64,000 nucleotides of DNA, from contig UCMT01000005.1 in the NCBI GenBank assembly GCA_900473795.1, forward strand, positions 248,001-312,000. Reading direction: 5' to 3'. A model generated the notes under the pieces. The model was not told where the DNA came from. It did no database searches and saw only the letters and a list, made by a program, of their open reading frames with translations. A program made the position numbers and the translations under genes. This DNA comes from Hyphomicrobiales bacterium. Lineage in GTDB: Bacteria; Pseudomonadota; Alphaproteobacteria; Rhizobiales; Rhizobiaceae. Each line of letters starts with the position of its first letter. Positions within the stretch are counted from its first letter, which is position 1. This document shows positions 36,855 to 46,101 of the stretch, in pieces.

Positions 36855-38108
36855 TCAGCTCCATCCGCCGCCATAGGTGCGGTAGAAGATGTGCTTGCCG
36901 ATCTTCGAGACCCGTTTCATCGTCGGCCCCCAGTCGGGCTTCACATAGGTCGCGTGGTAGTGGGTGGCGGAGCCGACTTCCGGAAGCCAGATCTTGCCCG
37001 CGGTCACGGCAAGTGCGACCTCCTTGGCCGTCTGCCAGTGGGAGCGCGACCAGACGATATCGGGAATGCGGTCGCAGGCGAACGAGAACTGGCAGCGGTT
37101 GTACCAGCCCTTGTTCTGGTAGACGACGGCGCAGATCGTATTCGGATAGGCCGGGTTGCGGACGCGATTGAGAATGACCTGCGCCACGGCCGCCTGGCCC
37201 TTGACCGATTCGCCGCGGGATTCGAAATAGATGCCCGCGGTCAGGCATTTCTGCTCGGCCTCGGAAAACACCCAGGCCGGCAGCGGATTGGCCGCCCAGG
37301 CGTGGTCTTCCGGCGAGATCTCGGGAATGAACCGGCCGCCGGTCTTGTCCTCGCGCAGGATCGAATCGAACGGCGATTGGCGGGCATAGTCCGGCTCCGG
37401 CGGCGCGTAGGCGGTCGCCAGCACGTCCGCCCCCTGATTGGTCACCAGGCTTGCCAGCATCGGCGAAATGCCCGGATCCTGCTTCGGCGCCTTCTTCTTG
37501 TAGAAGGCGGTGGCAATCTGAATTTCCTTGCCCTTGATCCTCGGCTTGGAGAAGACCATGCGCTCCTCGCCATCGAAGAGCGGCTCCGTCAGCGAGCTGG
37601 TGCGCTGCAGGATCGAGCCTGCGGTAAAATCCTTCGGAGGCGTCACCGGCGCCACGGCGACGATGCGGCCCTTCTTGGCCTTGCGGTTCACCCGCTCCTC
37701 GTCCGTGCGCGGATCCGCCTGCTTCTCGGCCGCCGTCAGCGACACCTGCCCGCCGCCCGGCATGGCGATCCCCGCCCCATCGGCGATCGCGCCCGTGGTG
37801 ATCGGGTCGTTGAACACCATCTCCACCTGGTGCAGTGAGCCTGCAGGGGACCGGGTCATGTACATCCGCCAGCGCTCGCCGCCGCGATTGATGCCGGAGA
37901 GAAAGGTCGCAAGATCGGAATGGGCCGAGACCGACGGGAAGCCGACGAAGAGACCGATGCCGAGCATCAAGGGAACGGTCCAGCGTGCAGGCGACAACCG
38001 GGACTTCAGACTGTTACGCACCAACCGTACTCCACGCACCGGCAGACGCAGGGTTCCATCCGGCAAACCGATCCGGAACGCATTTCCCCACGCATGTGAA
38101 TCGGACAA
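36855..38108 (-). CDS. SleB-like cell wall hydrolase
   Basis: A 417-residue protein with an internal signal/anchor helix (VPLMLGIGLFVGFPSVSA, about 45-62). A long linker follows, and the C-terminal third is a SleB domain: TAGIYFESRGESVKGQAAVAQVILNR (catalytic Glu in FESRGE), then YPNTICAVVYQNK, CQFSFACD and ATHYHATYVKPDW. SleB domains cleave peptidoglycan as lytic transglycosylases. In non-sporulating rhizobia the enzyme probably remodels the wall during growth. The gene is single, with an AT-rich region after it. Confidence 0.9.
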   Translation of the reverse strand: MSDSHAWGNAFRIGLPDGTLRLPVRGVRLVRNSLKSRLSPARWTVPLMLGIGLFVGFPSVSAHSDLATFLSGINRGGERWRMYMTRSPAGSLHQVEMVFNDPITTGAIADGAGIAMPGGGQVSLTAAEKQADPRTDEERVNRKAKKGRIVAVAPVTPPKDFTAGSILQRTSSLTEPLFDGEERMVFSKPRIKGKEIQIATAFYKKKAPKQDPGISPMLASLVTNQGADVLATAYAPPEPDYARQSPFDSILREDKTGGRFIPEISPEDHAWAANPLPAWVFSEAEQKCLTAGIYFESRGESVKGQAAVAQVILNRVRNPAYPNTICAVVYQNKGWYNRCQFSFACDRIPDIVWSRSHWQTAKEVALAVTAGKIWLPEVGSATHYHATYVKPDWGPTMKRVSKIGKHIFYRTYGGGWS

Positions 38109-38217
38109 GCGGTGCCTTCGCGCTCAACGGCGCGTCTACCGCTTCAACATGGCTCGACAATGAAGCATTAACCTTGATGCTTGGTTAATGATGGTGGCGG
38201 AGAATGGGGGATGAACG

Positions 38218-38253
38218 CAAAAAGCCTCCCGCGACCACCCGGCGGCGGAAGGC
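38218..38253 (-). terminator. Intrinsic terminator of kup
   Basis: On the minus strand GCCTTCCGC (38253-38245) pairs with GCGGGAGGC (38232-38224), one G-U, and is followed by TTTTTG, 22 bases after the kup stop. Confidence 0.78.
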
Positions 38254-38274
38254 GTTTTGAGGCGATGCACTCGG

Positions 38275-40176
38275 CTAGATGATGACGTGCGAGCCGAGTT
38301 CCACCACCCGGTTGGTCGGCAGGCGGAAATAGTCGGACGGGTCGATTGCGGCGTTGGCGAGCGCAATGAACAGCCTGTCCTGCCAATGCGGCATGCCCGA
38401 CTGCGCATCCGGCACCAGCTTGCGGCGGCCGAGATAGAACGAGGTCGACATGATGTCGAACTTCAGGCCGGTCTTGCGGAAAAGGCCAAGCGCCTGCGAG
38501 ACGTTCTGGGTTTCCATAAAGCCGAAATGCATTTCCAACAGGCTGAAGCGCTCGGAAATGCTGCTGGCCGACACGCGCTGGTCCTTCGGCACGATCGGCA
38601 CGCTCGCCGTACGGATCGTCAGGATGAAGTTCTGTGCATGCAGGACGTGGTTGTGCTTGATGTTGTGCAGCAGCGCGGCCGGTGTCGATGCCGGGTCGCT
38701 GGTCAGGAAGACGGCGGTGCCGGGTACGGAGACCGGCGCATGCTCGCTCTTGCGCTCGATGGATTTCACGAAGGACAGAAGCGGTATGTCGGTATGGCGT
38801 GTCTTGTCATGCAGGAGCTTCGTGCCACGTTTCCACGTCCACATGACAAGGATGATCGCAGCCGCGATCATCACCGGCACATAGCCCCCATCATGGACCT
38901 TCAGCATGTTGGCGCCGAAGAAGACCAGTTCCAGAAACAAAAGCGGCAAAACGACAACCAGCGTCAGCCAAAGCGGCCACTTCCAGCGGACACGCACGAA
39001 CTCATAGGCAAGCAGGGTATCAACGACCATCGCCCCCGTCACGGAGATGCCGTAGGCCGTTGCCAGCGACTCGGACGATCCGAACATGAAGACCAGCAGC
39101 ATGACGCCGAACATCAGCATCACATTGACGTTGGGAAGATAGATCTGCCCCGTCTGGGTCTCCGAAGTATGGAAGATCGCCATGCGCGGCAGGAAGCCGA
39201 GATGGATCGCCTGCCGAGTCAGGGAGAACGCGCCGGTTATGACCGCCTGGGCTGCGATGATTGTCGCGCAGGTAGCCAGGATAACGACCGGCAGCAGGGC
39301 CCATTCCGGGAACATCAGATAGAAGGGATCGGACATCGCCTCCGGATGCTTCAGCACAAGAGCACCCTGCCCCAGATAGTTGAGCGCAAGAGAAGGGAAA
39401 ACGAGCCCGATCCAGGCCCATTGTATGGGCTTGCGTCCGAAATGGCCGAGATCCGCGTAGAGCGCCTCGGCACCGGTCACCGTCAGAAACACCGCTCCGA
39501 GCACGACAATGCCAACATAACCGGCGTGGAACAGGAAAAAGACGGCATAGTAGGGATTGAAGGCGGAGAGAATGCCGAAGTCGTCACGAATATGGCTGAT
39601 CCCGGCAATTGCCAGAACGAGGAACCACAGCGCCATGATCGGGCCGAAGAATTTCGAAACGGCAGCCGTGCCATGGGACTGGACCGCGAAAAGCGCAAGC
39701 AGGATAACGACGGAGATCGGCACGACATAGGGGGAAAATGTCGGCGTGACCAGTTTCAGGCCCTCGACCGCCGAAAGCACGGACAGGGCCGGCGCGATGA
39801 TCGCATCGCCGATGAAAAGGGCCGCACCGGCAATGCCGAGAAAGAACAGGCGGTTTCCGTGGCTGCCGACATATTTCATCAAGAGCGCCAGCAGCGACAG
39901 CGTCCCGCCTTCGCCATTGTTATCGGCGCGCAGCAGGAACAGGACATATTTCAGCGTGACGATGATCGTCAGCGTCCAGATCACCAGCGAGATCAGGCCA
40001 ATGATTTCAATCCGGCTCACGCCGTCCGCGGCGACCGGGCGCAAGGCTTCGCGAAAGGCATAGAGCGGGCTGGTGCCGATATCGCCGTAGACAACGCCAA
40101 TCGAACCAAGCGCCAGAGCCAGCAGCTTCCGCACGTCCTTGTCTTGTGTTCCATGGGTGGCTACAGAATGGGACAT
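38275..40176 (-). CDS. kup: Kup-family potassium uptake protein
   Basis: The start is ATG 40174-40176 (MSHSVATHG), giving 633 residues. About twelve membrane helices span residues 18-430, with the family signature [21 protein letters not shown] near the N-terminus and [12 protein letters not shown] soon after. The C-terminal 190 residues form a cytosolic domain. Kup transporters import K+ by proton symport and work at low pH. It is 17 bases downstream of corA on the same strand, so the two ion transporters are probably one operon. Confidence 0.95.
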   Translation of the reverse strand: MSHSVATHGTQDKDVRKLLALALGSIGVVYGDIGTSPLYAFREALRPVAADGVSRIEIIGLISLVIWTLTIIVTLKYVLFLLRADNNGEGGTLSLLALLMKYVGSHGNRLFFLGIAGAALFIGDAIIAPALSVLSAVEGLKLVTPTFSPYVVPISVVILLALFAVQSHGTAAVSKFFGPIMALWFLVLAIAGISHIRDDFGILSAFNPYYAVFFLFHAGYVGIVVLGAVFLTVTGAEALYADLGHFGRKPIQWAWIGLVFPSLALNYLGQGALVLKHPEAMSDPFYLMFPEWALLPVVILATCATIIAAQAVITGAFSLTRQAIHLGFLPRMAIFHTSETQTGQIYLPNVNVMLMFGVMLLVFMFGSSESLATAYGISVTGAMVVDTLLAYEFVRVRWKWPLWLTLVVVLPLLFLELVFFGANMLKVHDGGYVPVMIAAAIILVMWTWKRGTKLLHDKTRHTDIPLLSFVKSIERKSEHAPVSVPGTAVFLTSDPASTPAALLHNIKHNHVLHAQNFILTIRTASVPIVPKDQRVSASSISERFSLLEMHFGFMETQNVSQALGLFRKTGLKFDIMSTSFYLGRRKLVPDAQSGMPHWQDRLFIALANAAIDPSDYFRLPTNRVVELGSHVII

Positions 40177-40193
40177 CTGAATATTTCCGGCTT

Positions 40194-41171
40194 TCAAAGC
40201 CAGCCTTTCCAGCGAAAGAAGTAGTAAGGGACAATTGCGGAAATCACCATGCCAACGACAGCCATGGGATAGCCGAAGGTCCATTTCAGTTCCGGCATGA
40301 CATCGAAATTCATGCCGTACAGTGAGGCAACCAGGGTCGGCGGCAGAAACACCACCGCCGCAATCGAGAAAATCTTGATGATCGCGTTCTGCTCGACATT
40401 GATGAGACCGAGAGAGGCATCGAGCAGGAAGGTGATGTTTCCCGAGATGAAGGAGGCATGTTCCGACAGGGACTGGATGTCACGCGAAATCGTCCGGCAG
40501 AGTTCCTTGGCTTCCCGGTTTTCCTGCACGGACGGAACCGTATAGAGAAATGTCAGAACGCGGGAGAGCGAGGCCAGGCTGTCGCGCGCCTTTGCCACCA
40601 GCCGGTGATGGGACGCAACGTCCATCAACTTGGCTTCGAGATAATGGGGCGGGCGGCGCTGTCCGACAGGACGATCGCCAAAAACCTGCAGCGACAAGGC
40701 ATCGATTTTCGCAACTGCGTTCTCGAGGATTTCCGCCGTGCGATCGGTGATGGTTTCGAAAAGCCGCGTCGCCAAAATCGTCCCCGTCGCACAGCCGCCG
40801 GGAATGCGGTGCATCGCAGCCGTGAACAGGCCGAACGCCTTCGGCTCCTCGTAACGGACCGTGATCAGCATCCCCCGCGTCAGGACGAAGGCGACATCCG
40901 TCAATTCCGGACGGCCGCTGTCGGCCTTGCAGACAAGCGACGCCGTCATGAACACCGCGTCCTTTGCGGTGTAGAGACGGCTGGACGGTTCGATGTCCTT
41001 CATGTCCTCGCGGGTCGGTACCTCGATGCCGAGAAAACTTTCGACCAGGAAATCCTCCGCCTTGTCCGGACGCAGCATGTCGATCCAGACGATATCGGAT
41101 GGCAGGGAAGCGGGGGGCTTCGCCGCGCTGATCACGACGGCTTCGCCATTGTCACGATAGGCAGTGATCAT
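40194..41171 (-). CDS. corA: CorA-family Mg2+/divalent cation channel
   Basis: ATG 41169-41171 follows AAGGGCGGCGGA. The 325-residue protein has a long cytosolic N-terminal domain and two C-terminal membrane helices; the selectivity motif [11 protein letters not shown] lies between them (about residues 281-291) and the C-terminus is basic/aromatic (YFFRWKGWL). CorA forms a pentameric Mg2+ channel. Kup follows by 17 bases. Confidence 0.94.
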   Translation of the reverse strand: MITAYRDNGEAVVISAAKPPASLPSDIVWIDMLRPDKAEDFLVESFLGIEVPTREDMKDIEPSSRLYTAKDAVFMTASLVCKADSGRPELTDVAFVLTRGMLITVRYEEPKAFGLFTAAMHRIPGGCATGTILATRLFETITDRTAEILENAVAKIDALSLQVFGDRPVGQRRPPHYLEAKLMDVASHHRLVAKARDSLASLSRVLTFLYTVPSVQENREAKELCRTISRDIQSLSEHASFISGNITFLLDASLGLINVEQNAIIKIFSIAAVVFLPPTLVASLYGMNFDVMPELKWTFGYPMAVVGMVISAIVPYYFFRWKGWL

Positions 41172-41582
41172 TCCGCCGCCCTTGCATGCGCGCCATTGCG
41201 GCCGGCGCAATCGATGACCGCTCCACCATGCGAACGGGTGGAAACCACGCCCAGGTTATGGCGAGCCGGACGATCCCCGCCGTATGACATCAAAGCTGCG
41301 CGCGGCAGATCCATATGGAAACTCTCGTCGTTTACGCTCAATCGGTCATCACGGTCATGCGGAGCCCGACGGAGGGCAGCGCCGCTGGTACATCCTTGCG
41401 GATGCGGGGAGGCATATGGAGCAAGGCACATTCAAAATCAATGGAGAAAGTGGCAAAGCGCCACAATGTCGCCCAAAGACTTAACGACGCTATCCGATCG
41501 ATTGTCACTTGTCACCGCGGAAGCGACGCATTTCCGAAATGCGCTGCGTGCATAACGCGGTGACGGCCAGAGACGCGAACCG

Positions 41583-42764
41583 CTATTCGAAGACGATGCT
41601 GGGCATGGCCCGCGACGTATCGGCCTTCTGCGCCGAGATCTGATCCCAGACTTTTCGGGCGATCTCGCGGTAGACCCCGGTAATCTCGCTGTCCGGCTCG
41701 GACACGACCACCGGCGTGCCGGCGTCGGAGGTTTCACGGATGCCGATCGTCAGCGGCACCTCGCCGAGGAACGGCACGCCGATGCGCTCGGCCTCCTTGC
41801 GGGCGCCGCCATGGCCGAAGATGTCGTAGCGGGCGCCGGTATCGGGCGCGATGAAATAGCTCATGTTCTCGACGATGCCGAATACCGGCACCTCGACCTT
41901 GCGGAACATCGCAAGCCCCTTGCGGGCATCGATCAGCGCCAGATCCTGCGGTGTCGAGACGATGACGGCGCCGGCGAGCGGAACCTGCTGGGCCATGGTC
42001 AGCTGCGCGTCGCCGGTGCCCGGCGGCATGTCGACGACGAGCACGTCGAGATCGCCCCAGGCGACCTCGCGCAGCATCTGCAGCAACGCCGACTGGATCA
42101 TCGGCCCGCGCCAGATCATCGCGACCTCCTCGTCGACGAGGAAACCCATCGACATGACCTTCAGGCCGTAGTTTTCCATCGGCCGGATCATCCGGCCTTC
42201 GATCTGCTGCGGGCGGCCGGAAATCTTCAGGAGGCGCGGCATCGACGGGCCGTAGATATCGGCATCGAGAATGCCGACGCGCAGGCCATTGGCCTTCAGC
42301 GCCAGCGCCAAGTTGACCGACGTCGTCGATTTGCCAACGCCGCCCTTGCCGGATGCAACAGCGATGATCGCGCCGACCCCCGGGATGCCTGCCTTTGCCG
42401 GACCTGCGGGGCGCTGGCCGGGAGCAGCGGCGTGGGTATGCCCTGCGTGGGAATGTCCGGCGTGAGACGGTGCTGCGGCGGGCCTCTGGACCGGCGCCGA
42501 GGATGGCGTCGCCTTCTTGTCCGCGGTCAGCGCCACCATGGCGCCCTTGACGCCGGGGATTTCCTTGACCACCCGCTCGGCAGCGGCGCGCAGGGGATCG
42601 AGTTCACGCGCGCGCTCGGCCGGTACGGTGATCGAGAAATAGACCTTGGAATCGGAGATGAAGACATCGGAGACGAGACCCATATCGACGATATTGCCGT
42701 CCATATCCGGACCACGCACACCCTTCAACTTTTCGAGGACCTGTTCCTTTGTGACGTCTGCCAT
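41583..42764 (-). CDS. apbC: Mrp/ApbC ATPase without any cysteine
   Basis: The start is ATG 42762-42764, with GGCAGGAGT upstream; 393 residues. Order: N-terminal DUF59/FSCA domain (1-80), a His/Ala/Pro linker (H101-H111, HAGHSHAGHTH), and a Mrp/NBP35 ATPase with deviant P-loop GKGGVGKS (139-146), DADIYGPS and DMPPGTGD. ApbC/NBP35 proteins carry Fe-S clusters on Cys in a CxxC motif. Here that place reads YFIAPDTGARYDIFGHGG, and the whole protein has no cysteine. The fold and ATPase are intact, so it probably acts as an Fe-S or other assembly factor in a modified way. Confidence 0.92.
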   Translation of the reverse strand: MADVTKEQVLEKLKGVRGPDMDGNIVDMGLVSDVFISDSKVYFSITVPAERARELDPLRAAAERVVKEIPGVKGAMVALTADKKATPSSAPVQRPAAAPSHAGHSHAGHTHAAAPGQRPAGPAKAGIPGVGAIIAVASGKGGVGKSTTSVNLALALKANGLRVGILDADIYGPSMPRLLKISGRPQQIEGRMIRPMENYGLKVMSMGFLVDEEVAMIWRGPMIQSALLQMLREVAWGDLDVLVVDMPPGTGDAQLTMAQQVPLAGAVIVSTPQDLALIDARKGLAMFRKVEVPVFGIVENMSYFIAPDTGARYDIFGHGGARKEAERIGVPFLGEVPLTIGIRETSDAGTPVVVSEPDSEITGVYREIARKVWDQISAQKADTSRAMPSIVFE

Positions 42765-42889
42765 CTCATTCACTCCTGCCGCCGGCGCGGCTGGTTTTGC
42801 CTGCTGCCTGTTTTCAAACGCGATGCGTGACATTTAGATAGTCGAGCGGGCGTGTTTCGCCAATGCGCTCGCACAGAAAAACAGGCTGC

Positions 42890-43014
42890 AAAAGAAAAGG
42901 CCGCTTCCGGCCCTGCGGTGTCCGTACATCCGGGATCACCTTGGGCTGAAAGCGGCCTTGTCTCTCGCGACCTTCATGGGCGCAGTTTTATTATTGCAGT
43001 CCCCTCTGGACCTG
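42890..43014 (-). ncRNA. Candidate sigma-54-dependent small RNA, about 125 nt
   Basis: Between mrp and the LuxR gene a strong -24/-12 promoter (43025-43041) predicts a start near 43014. The transcript would end at an intrinsic terminator: AAGGCCGCTT (42950-42959 on the minus strand) pairs with AAGCGGCCTT (42906-42897), followed by TTCTTTTG. In between are a small hairpin near the 5' end (GTCC-AGAGG-GGAC), a 13-codon frame starting ATGAAG that has no obvious ribosome binding site, and an inner stem-loop (GGTG/CACC). No protein gene fits. It is also possible that the terminator only serves read-through from the LuxR gene. Confidence 0.55.
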
Positions 43015-43024
43015 TTTCTTAGAA

Positions 43025-43041
43025 AGCAGGAACCGTGCCAG
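43025..43041 (-). promoter_or_regulatory. Sigma-54 (-24/-12) promoter
   Basis: On the minus strand, CTGGCACGGTTCCTGCT matches the consensus TGGCACG-N4-TTGC except C for the first T; GG and GC are 10 bases apart, as required. About 42 bases upstream, TGCTGC-AAA-GCAGCA (43083-43097) is an inverted repeat that could bind an enhancer protein. Confidence 0.65.
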
Positions 43042-43306
43042 TTTGGAAAAACCCCTGAAATGCAAAGGCTCCATACAAAGATTGCTGCAAAGCAGCATCT
43101 GCGTCGCATAGTTATTGGGCAAATGCGTTGCGCTGCCGTCGGATTGCCGAATTTTAGGACAAGGCATCTGCGGTTGCGGATACCCTGGTCGAATAAGCGT
43201 CATGGCGTAAGAGACACACCTGCGCTCCCGGCGTCGCTGAACACCGGCGAGCTTTTGGCCTAGCGTACGGCATTGACCGGCGACGCCGGAAAACCCGCGA
43301 CAAAGT

Positions 43307-44062
43307 TCAGCTGATATAGCCCTTCTTCATCGCCTTGACGACGGCCTGGGTACGGTTGACGGCGTCCAGCTTCTTGCTGACATGGTTGAGGTAGTGATTG
43401 ACGGTGTGCTCCGACAATCCGAGAATTCCAGCAATCTCGGAGCTGGTCTTGCCCGCGGCCGTCCAGCTGAGGCATTGGATCTCTCGCTCCGACAGGGCGA
43501 CGTTGGGATCCTTCCAGAACGAGCCGATCTCCGTCAGGCGGTTATAGACGTGGATGGCAATCATCTGCAGTTCCATCATCGCCGTCATCGGCAGATCGAC
43601 GCGTTTTCCCATCCAGATGACGGTGGCGCGGCTGCCATCGGCGTCATGCACCGGAAAATAATTGGCCTGGAAGATGCCGTGCTCCCGCAGCAGGGCGATA
43701 TATTCGTTTGTCTGCGCTGGCCTGCCGGTTTCCTTCTCCCACTCCTCAACCGTCAACTGGAACGGCGTCGTGGTCTCGCGCAACCGACGGATACCGGTGG
43801 AGTGCTTGAGAACGGAGATGCTGTCGTACTTGCCCATCAAGTCAGCCGGCATATTCGACAGGATGGAGGCGCTGGCGAGCTTCTCCGCATCGAAGGAGGG
43901 CACCATGCAGATGAGGAACGTCTTGAAGCCGAAAGCCTGGGTCGTTCTCTTCATATAGCGGATCGCGTCGAACTGCGTTTCCAGCGCAGCAATCTCGGAT
44001 GCGAAATCACCGCCGCGCGGCTGCTCTTTTTCCACCGGTTCCGCCATCAGAGTATCGCGCAT
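43307..44062 (-). CDS. LuxR-type regulator, solo (first of a pair)
   Basis: A 251-residue protein: an N-terminal autoinducer-binding-like domain (about 20-170) and a C-terminal GerE/LuxR HTH (SEREIQCLSWTAAGKTSSEIAGILGLSEHTVNHYLNHV). No LuxI-type synthase is nearby. In TraR/LasR-like proteins an Asp contacts the acyl-homoserine-lactone amide (in a DPV motif); here the matching stretch reads HSTGI, with no Asp, and a tryptophan of the pocket is not evident. So the ligand, if any, is probably not a standard AHL. The second LuxR gene is 114 bases upstream on the same strand. Confidence 0.85.
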   Translation of the reverse strand: MRDTLMAEPVEKEQPRGGDFASEIAALETQFDAIRYMKRTTQAFGFKTFLICMVPSFDAEKLASASILSNMPADLMGKYDSISVLKHSTGIRRLRETTTPFQLTVEEWEKETGRPAQTNEYIALLREHGIFQANYFPVHDADGSRATVIWMGKRVDLPMTAMMELQMIAIHVYNRLTEIGSFWKDPNVALSEREIQCLSWTAAGKTSSEIAGILGLSEHTVNHYLNHVSKKLDAVNRTQAVVKAMKKGYIS

Positions 44063-44176
44063 TCACAGTCTCCACCGCACCGTCGCGCGTAGTGCGCGGC
44101 AACCGGGTTTCCGCTTGCCCCGTGGCGCAACCCACTCACCATGCCGGTTTTCCTGCTACTATCCATATACATTTTC

Positions 44177-44917
44177 TCAATTGATCAGCCCGGCGCGGAT
44201 CGCTTTCGCCACGGTCTGCACACGATTGACGGAATCCAGCTTGCGCGTTGCACGGCTCAGGTAGTGATTGACGGTATATTCGGAAAGATCCAGGATTTTT
44301 GCCATTTCCGTGGTGGTCTTGCCGGCCGCCGCCCAGTGCAGACATTCGATCTCGCGGCGCGACAGGCCTGCGGGCGCCCGGCTGCGGATTTCCCTGACTT
44401 CACTGAGACGACTGAACAAGTAGGATGCAACGAAGGTCAGTTCCTTCAATTCCCCGGCGGTAACCACTTCGCGATCGCCGCCGAAGCCGACTGCGCCGCA
44501 TGTGCCGTGAACATCATGAACCGGTATATAGACACCGCGCCCCAGACGGACGCGTTCGAACAGGTTCAGCACCGCATGGTCCTTGCCGTGAGAACGCCTG
44601 TGTGATTCCAGCGTCGTATCATAGGTGAAGGGGATCGTGCTGCGCCGCAATCGCTCGATCACGGGACTGCTGGTCATCATGCTGGCCGCGTCGTAGCTGT
44701 TCAGAAGATCCTTGGGCCAATTGGTCATGACAATCGATTCCGCCAGGCTGCGGCAGGACTTGGCGGGAACGACCATGACCATGAAACCACGAAATCCGTA
44801 AGCGTCCGCGACCTGCAGCAGCGCCTGACGGATATCGGCTTCCCGTGTCAAAGGCTCGGCAATCCGCGGAATGGCGGAACGTACGATGGAGGACAGATGC
44901 CCGCTGAAATCGACCAT
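44177..44917 (-). CDS. LuxR-type regulator, solo (second of a pair)
   Basis: The start is ATG 44915-44917 (MVDFSGHLSSIV), preceded by GGAAGAGTG; the frame upstream is not coding-like. The 246-residue protein has an autoinducer-like N-terminal domain with NWPKDLL and a SSPVI stretch where the AHL-contacting Asp would be Ser, plus the C-terminal HTH LSRREIECLHWAAAGKTTTEMAKILDLSEYTVNHYL. The two LuxR proteins share the HTH end RAGLIN/KKGYIS pattern and look like an old duplication. They may act as a heterodimer, as VisN/VisR do for motility genes; that role is inference only. Confidence 0.85.
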   Translation of the reverse strand: MVDFSGHLSSIVRSAIPRIAEPLTREADIRQALLQVADAYGFRGFMVMVVPAKSCRSLAESIVMTNWPKDLLNSYDAASMMTSSPVIERLRRSTIPFTYDTTLESHRRSHGKDHAVLNLFERVRLGRGVYIPVHDVHGTCGAVGFGGDREVVTAGELKELTFVASYLFSRLSEVREIRSRAPAGLSRREIECLHWAAAGKTTTEMAKILDLSEYTVNHYLSRATRKLDSVNRVQTVAKAIRAGLIN

Positions 44918-45132
44918 TTTCACTCTTCCAGACTCGCAGCCACTGGCTCGACGTTCGCAACAAACCGTTCCGCTGCCGCTGAGATCCTTTCGTTTCCCGG
45001 CAAGCCGGCAAAGCCATTTCGAGGCGGCGAATCGAATGTCAGCAGGCACCGAATCTGATAGTTGAAGCTACAACTCCGCTTTCCCTGCGTCCAGCCGGTT
45101 TGCCTAATTTAACCGCAAAGGCAAATACAACC

Positions 45133-45936
45133 CTAACGGCCCGGCCCCAGACGAACTTCCACATCTTCGCTGATGGCCACCGCCGCCTGGCGAACGGGAT
45201 GGGCCCAGATCTCGAGTTGTTCCATCGTCACACGGTAAGCCGGCCCCGTCACGGAAATGCCGCCGACGAGATCGAAACCGGCACCGTGGATCGCAGCTGC
45301 AACACAGCGAATTTCCGTTTCATGTTCTTCACGGTCAAAGGCATACCCGCGCAGTCGCGCCTCGTCCAGATCACGTTTCAACGAGGCAACGGAAAGATGT
45401 GTATTGGCGGTAAAGCGATGAAATGTCAGTTTGCCCAGCGTCTCGGCGAGCCGGTGTTGCGGCAGCACGGAAAGCGCCGCCTTGCCAAGACCGGTGCAAT
45501 AAACGGGTGATGCATTCCCGATTTGAGATTCCATCCGAACCGTCTGGCGGCTCTCGACCTTGTCGACGTAGATGATTTCCGTGCCGCGCAGCACCCCCAG
45601 ATGCACCGTCTCGCCGGTTTCCTCGTGCAGCTTGCGCAGATGCGGCGCGGCCACCGCCCGAAACTGGTTTTTCGACCACGACCGGTAGGCGAATTTCAAG
45701 AGCCGCAGGCCCGGCTCGTAGCAGAGGTCGCGCCCCTGAATGAGAAGCCCCTCCTCGACCAGATGCGACAGCTGGCGATGCAGCGTGCCGCGCGGCTGGT
45801 CCGATAAGGCGAGGATTTCGCTGAACCGAAGCGGCCTGTCCGAACTCACCACGATCTCAAGCACGGACAGAGCCTTGCCCAGCGTGCCCGTGCCGCTATT
45901 CTCGGTCCTTGGAGAGGAGAGCCCTTCGCGATTCAT
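45133..45936 (-). CDS. IclR family regulator of the sugar-acid operon
   Basis: ATG 45934-45936 (MNREGLSSPRTENSG) is used; a GTG 18 bases earlier is possible. The 267-residue protein has an N-terminal winged HTH (ALSVLEIVVSSDRPLRFSEILALSDQPRGTLHRQLSHLVEEGLL) and a C-terminal ligand domain with HLGVLRGTEIIYVDKVES, PVYCTGLGKAALS and the ATEIRC-like EEHETEIRCVAAAI. It is divergent from the SDR-dgoK-dgoA-lactonase operon and shares a region with an inverted repeat that is its probable operator. It likely represses the operon until a sugar acid or intermediate binds. Confidence 0.9.
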   Translation of the reverse strand: MNREGLSSPRTENSGTGTLGKALSVLEIVVSSDRPLRFSEILALSDQPRGTLHRQLSHLVEEGLLIQGRDLCYEPGLRLLKFAYRSWSKNQFRAVAAPHLRKLHEETGETVHLGVLRGTEIIYVDKVESRQTVRMESQIGNASPVYCTGLGKAALSVLPQHRLAETLGKLTFHRFTANTHLSVASLKRDLDEARLRGYAFDREEHETEIRCVAAAIHGAGFDLVGGISVTGPAYRVTMEQLEIWAHPVRQAAVAISEDVEVRLGPGR

Positions 45937-46023
45937 GATTCCGTTTCGTTTCACCGGTTCGCCGCCGGCGCGATCTTGACAAGCGCTCAGCCGTGGCGCG
46001 ATAATTCCAAATAATAAGAGTTA

Positions 46024-46040
46024 GTTCCACATAATGGAAC
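46024..46040. promoter_or_regulatory. Inverted repeat, candidate IclR operator
   Basis: GTTCCA-CATAA-TGGAAC is a perfect 6-bp inverted repeat. A degenerate copy of the left half (ATTCCAAATAA) lies 20 bases upstream (46004). It sits in the gap between the divergent IclR and SDR genes, 62 bases before the SDR start. Spacing and symmetry fit IclR-family operators. Confidence 0.55.
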
Positions 46041-46101
46041 GATGTGGATGCAATTGCAAGCCGGTTTTCGGGAAAGCGTGCATCAGGGAGAGCAAAATAC
46101 A

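Noticed and set aside
41172-41582. Possible gene or Mg2+ riboswitch upstream of corA
   Set aside because: Short frames on both strands (for example 41315-41563 and 41466-41555) lack ribosome binding sites and recognisable products. No M-box-like long helix or terminator was seen; nothing supportable in this 411-base gap.
42991-43203. 70-codon frame on the minus strand between mrp and the LuxR gene
   Set aside because: No ribosome binding site and atypical composition. The frame crosses the sigma-54 promoter, which better explains the region.
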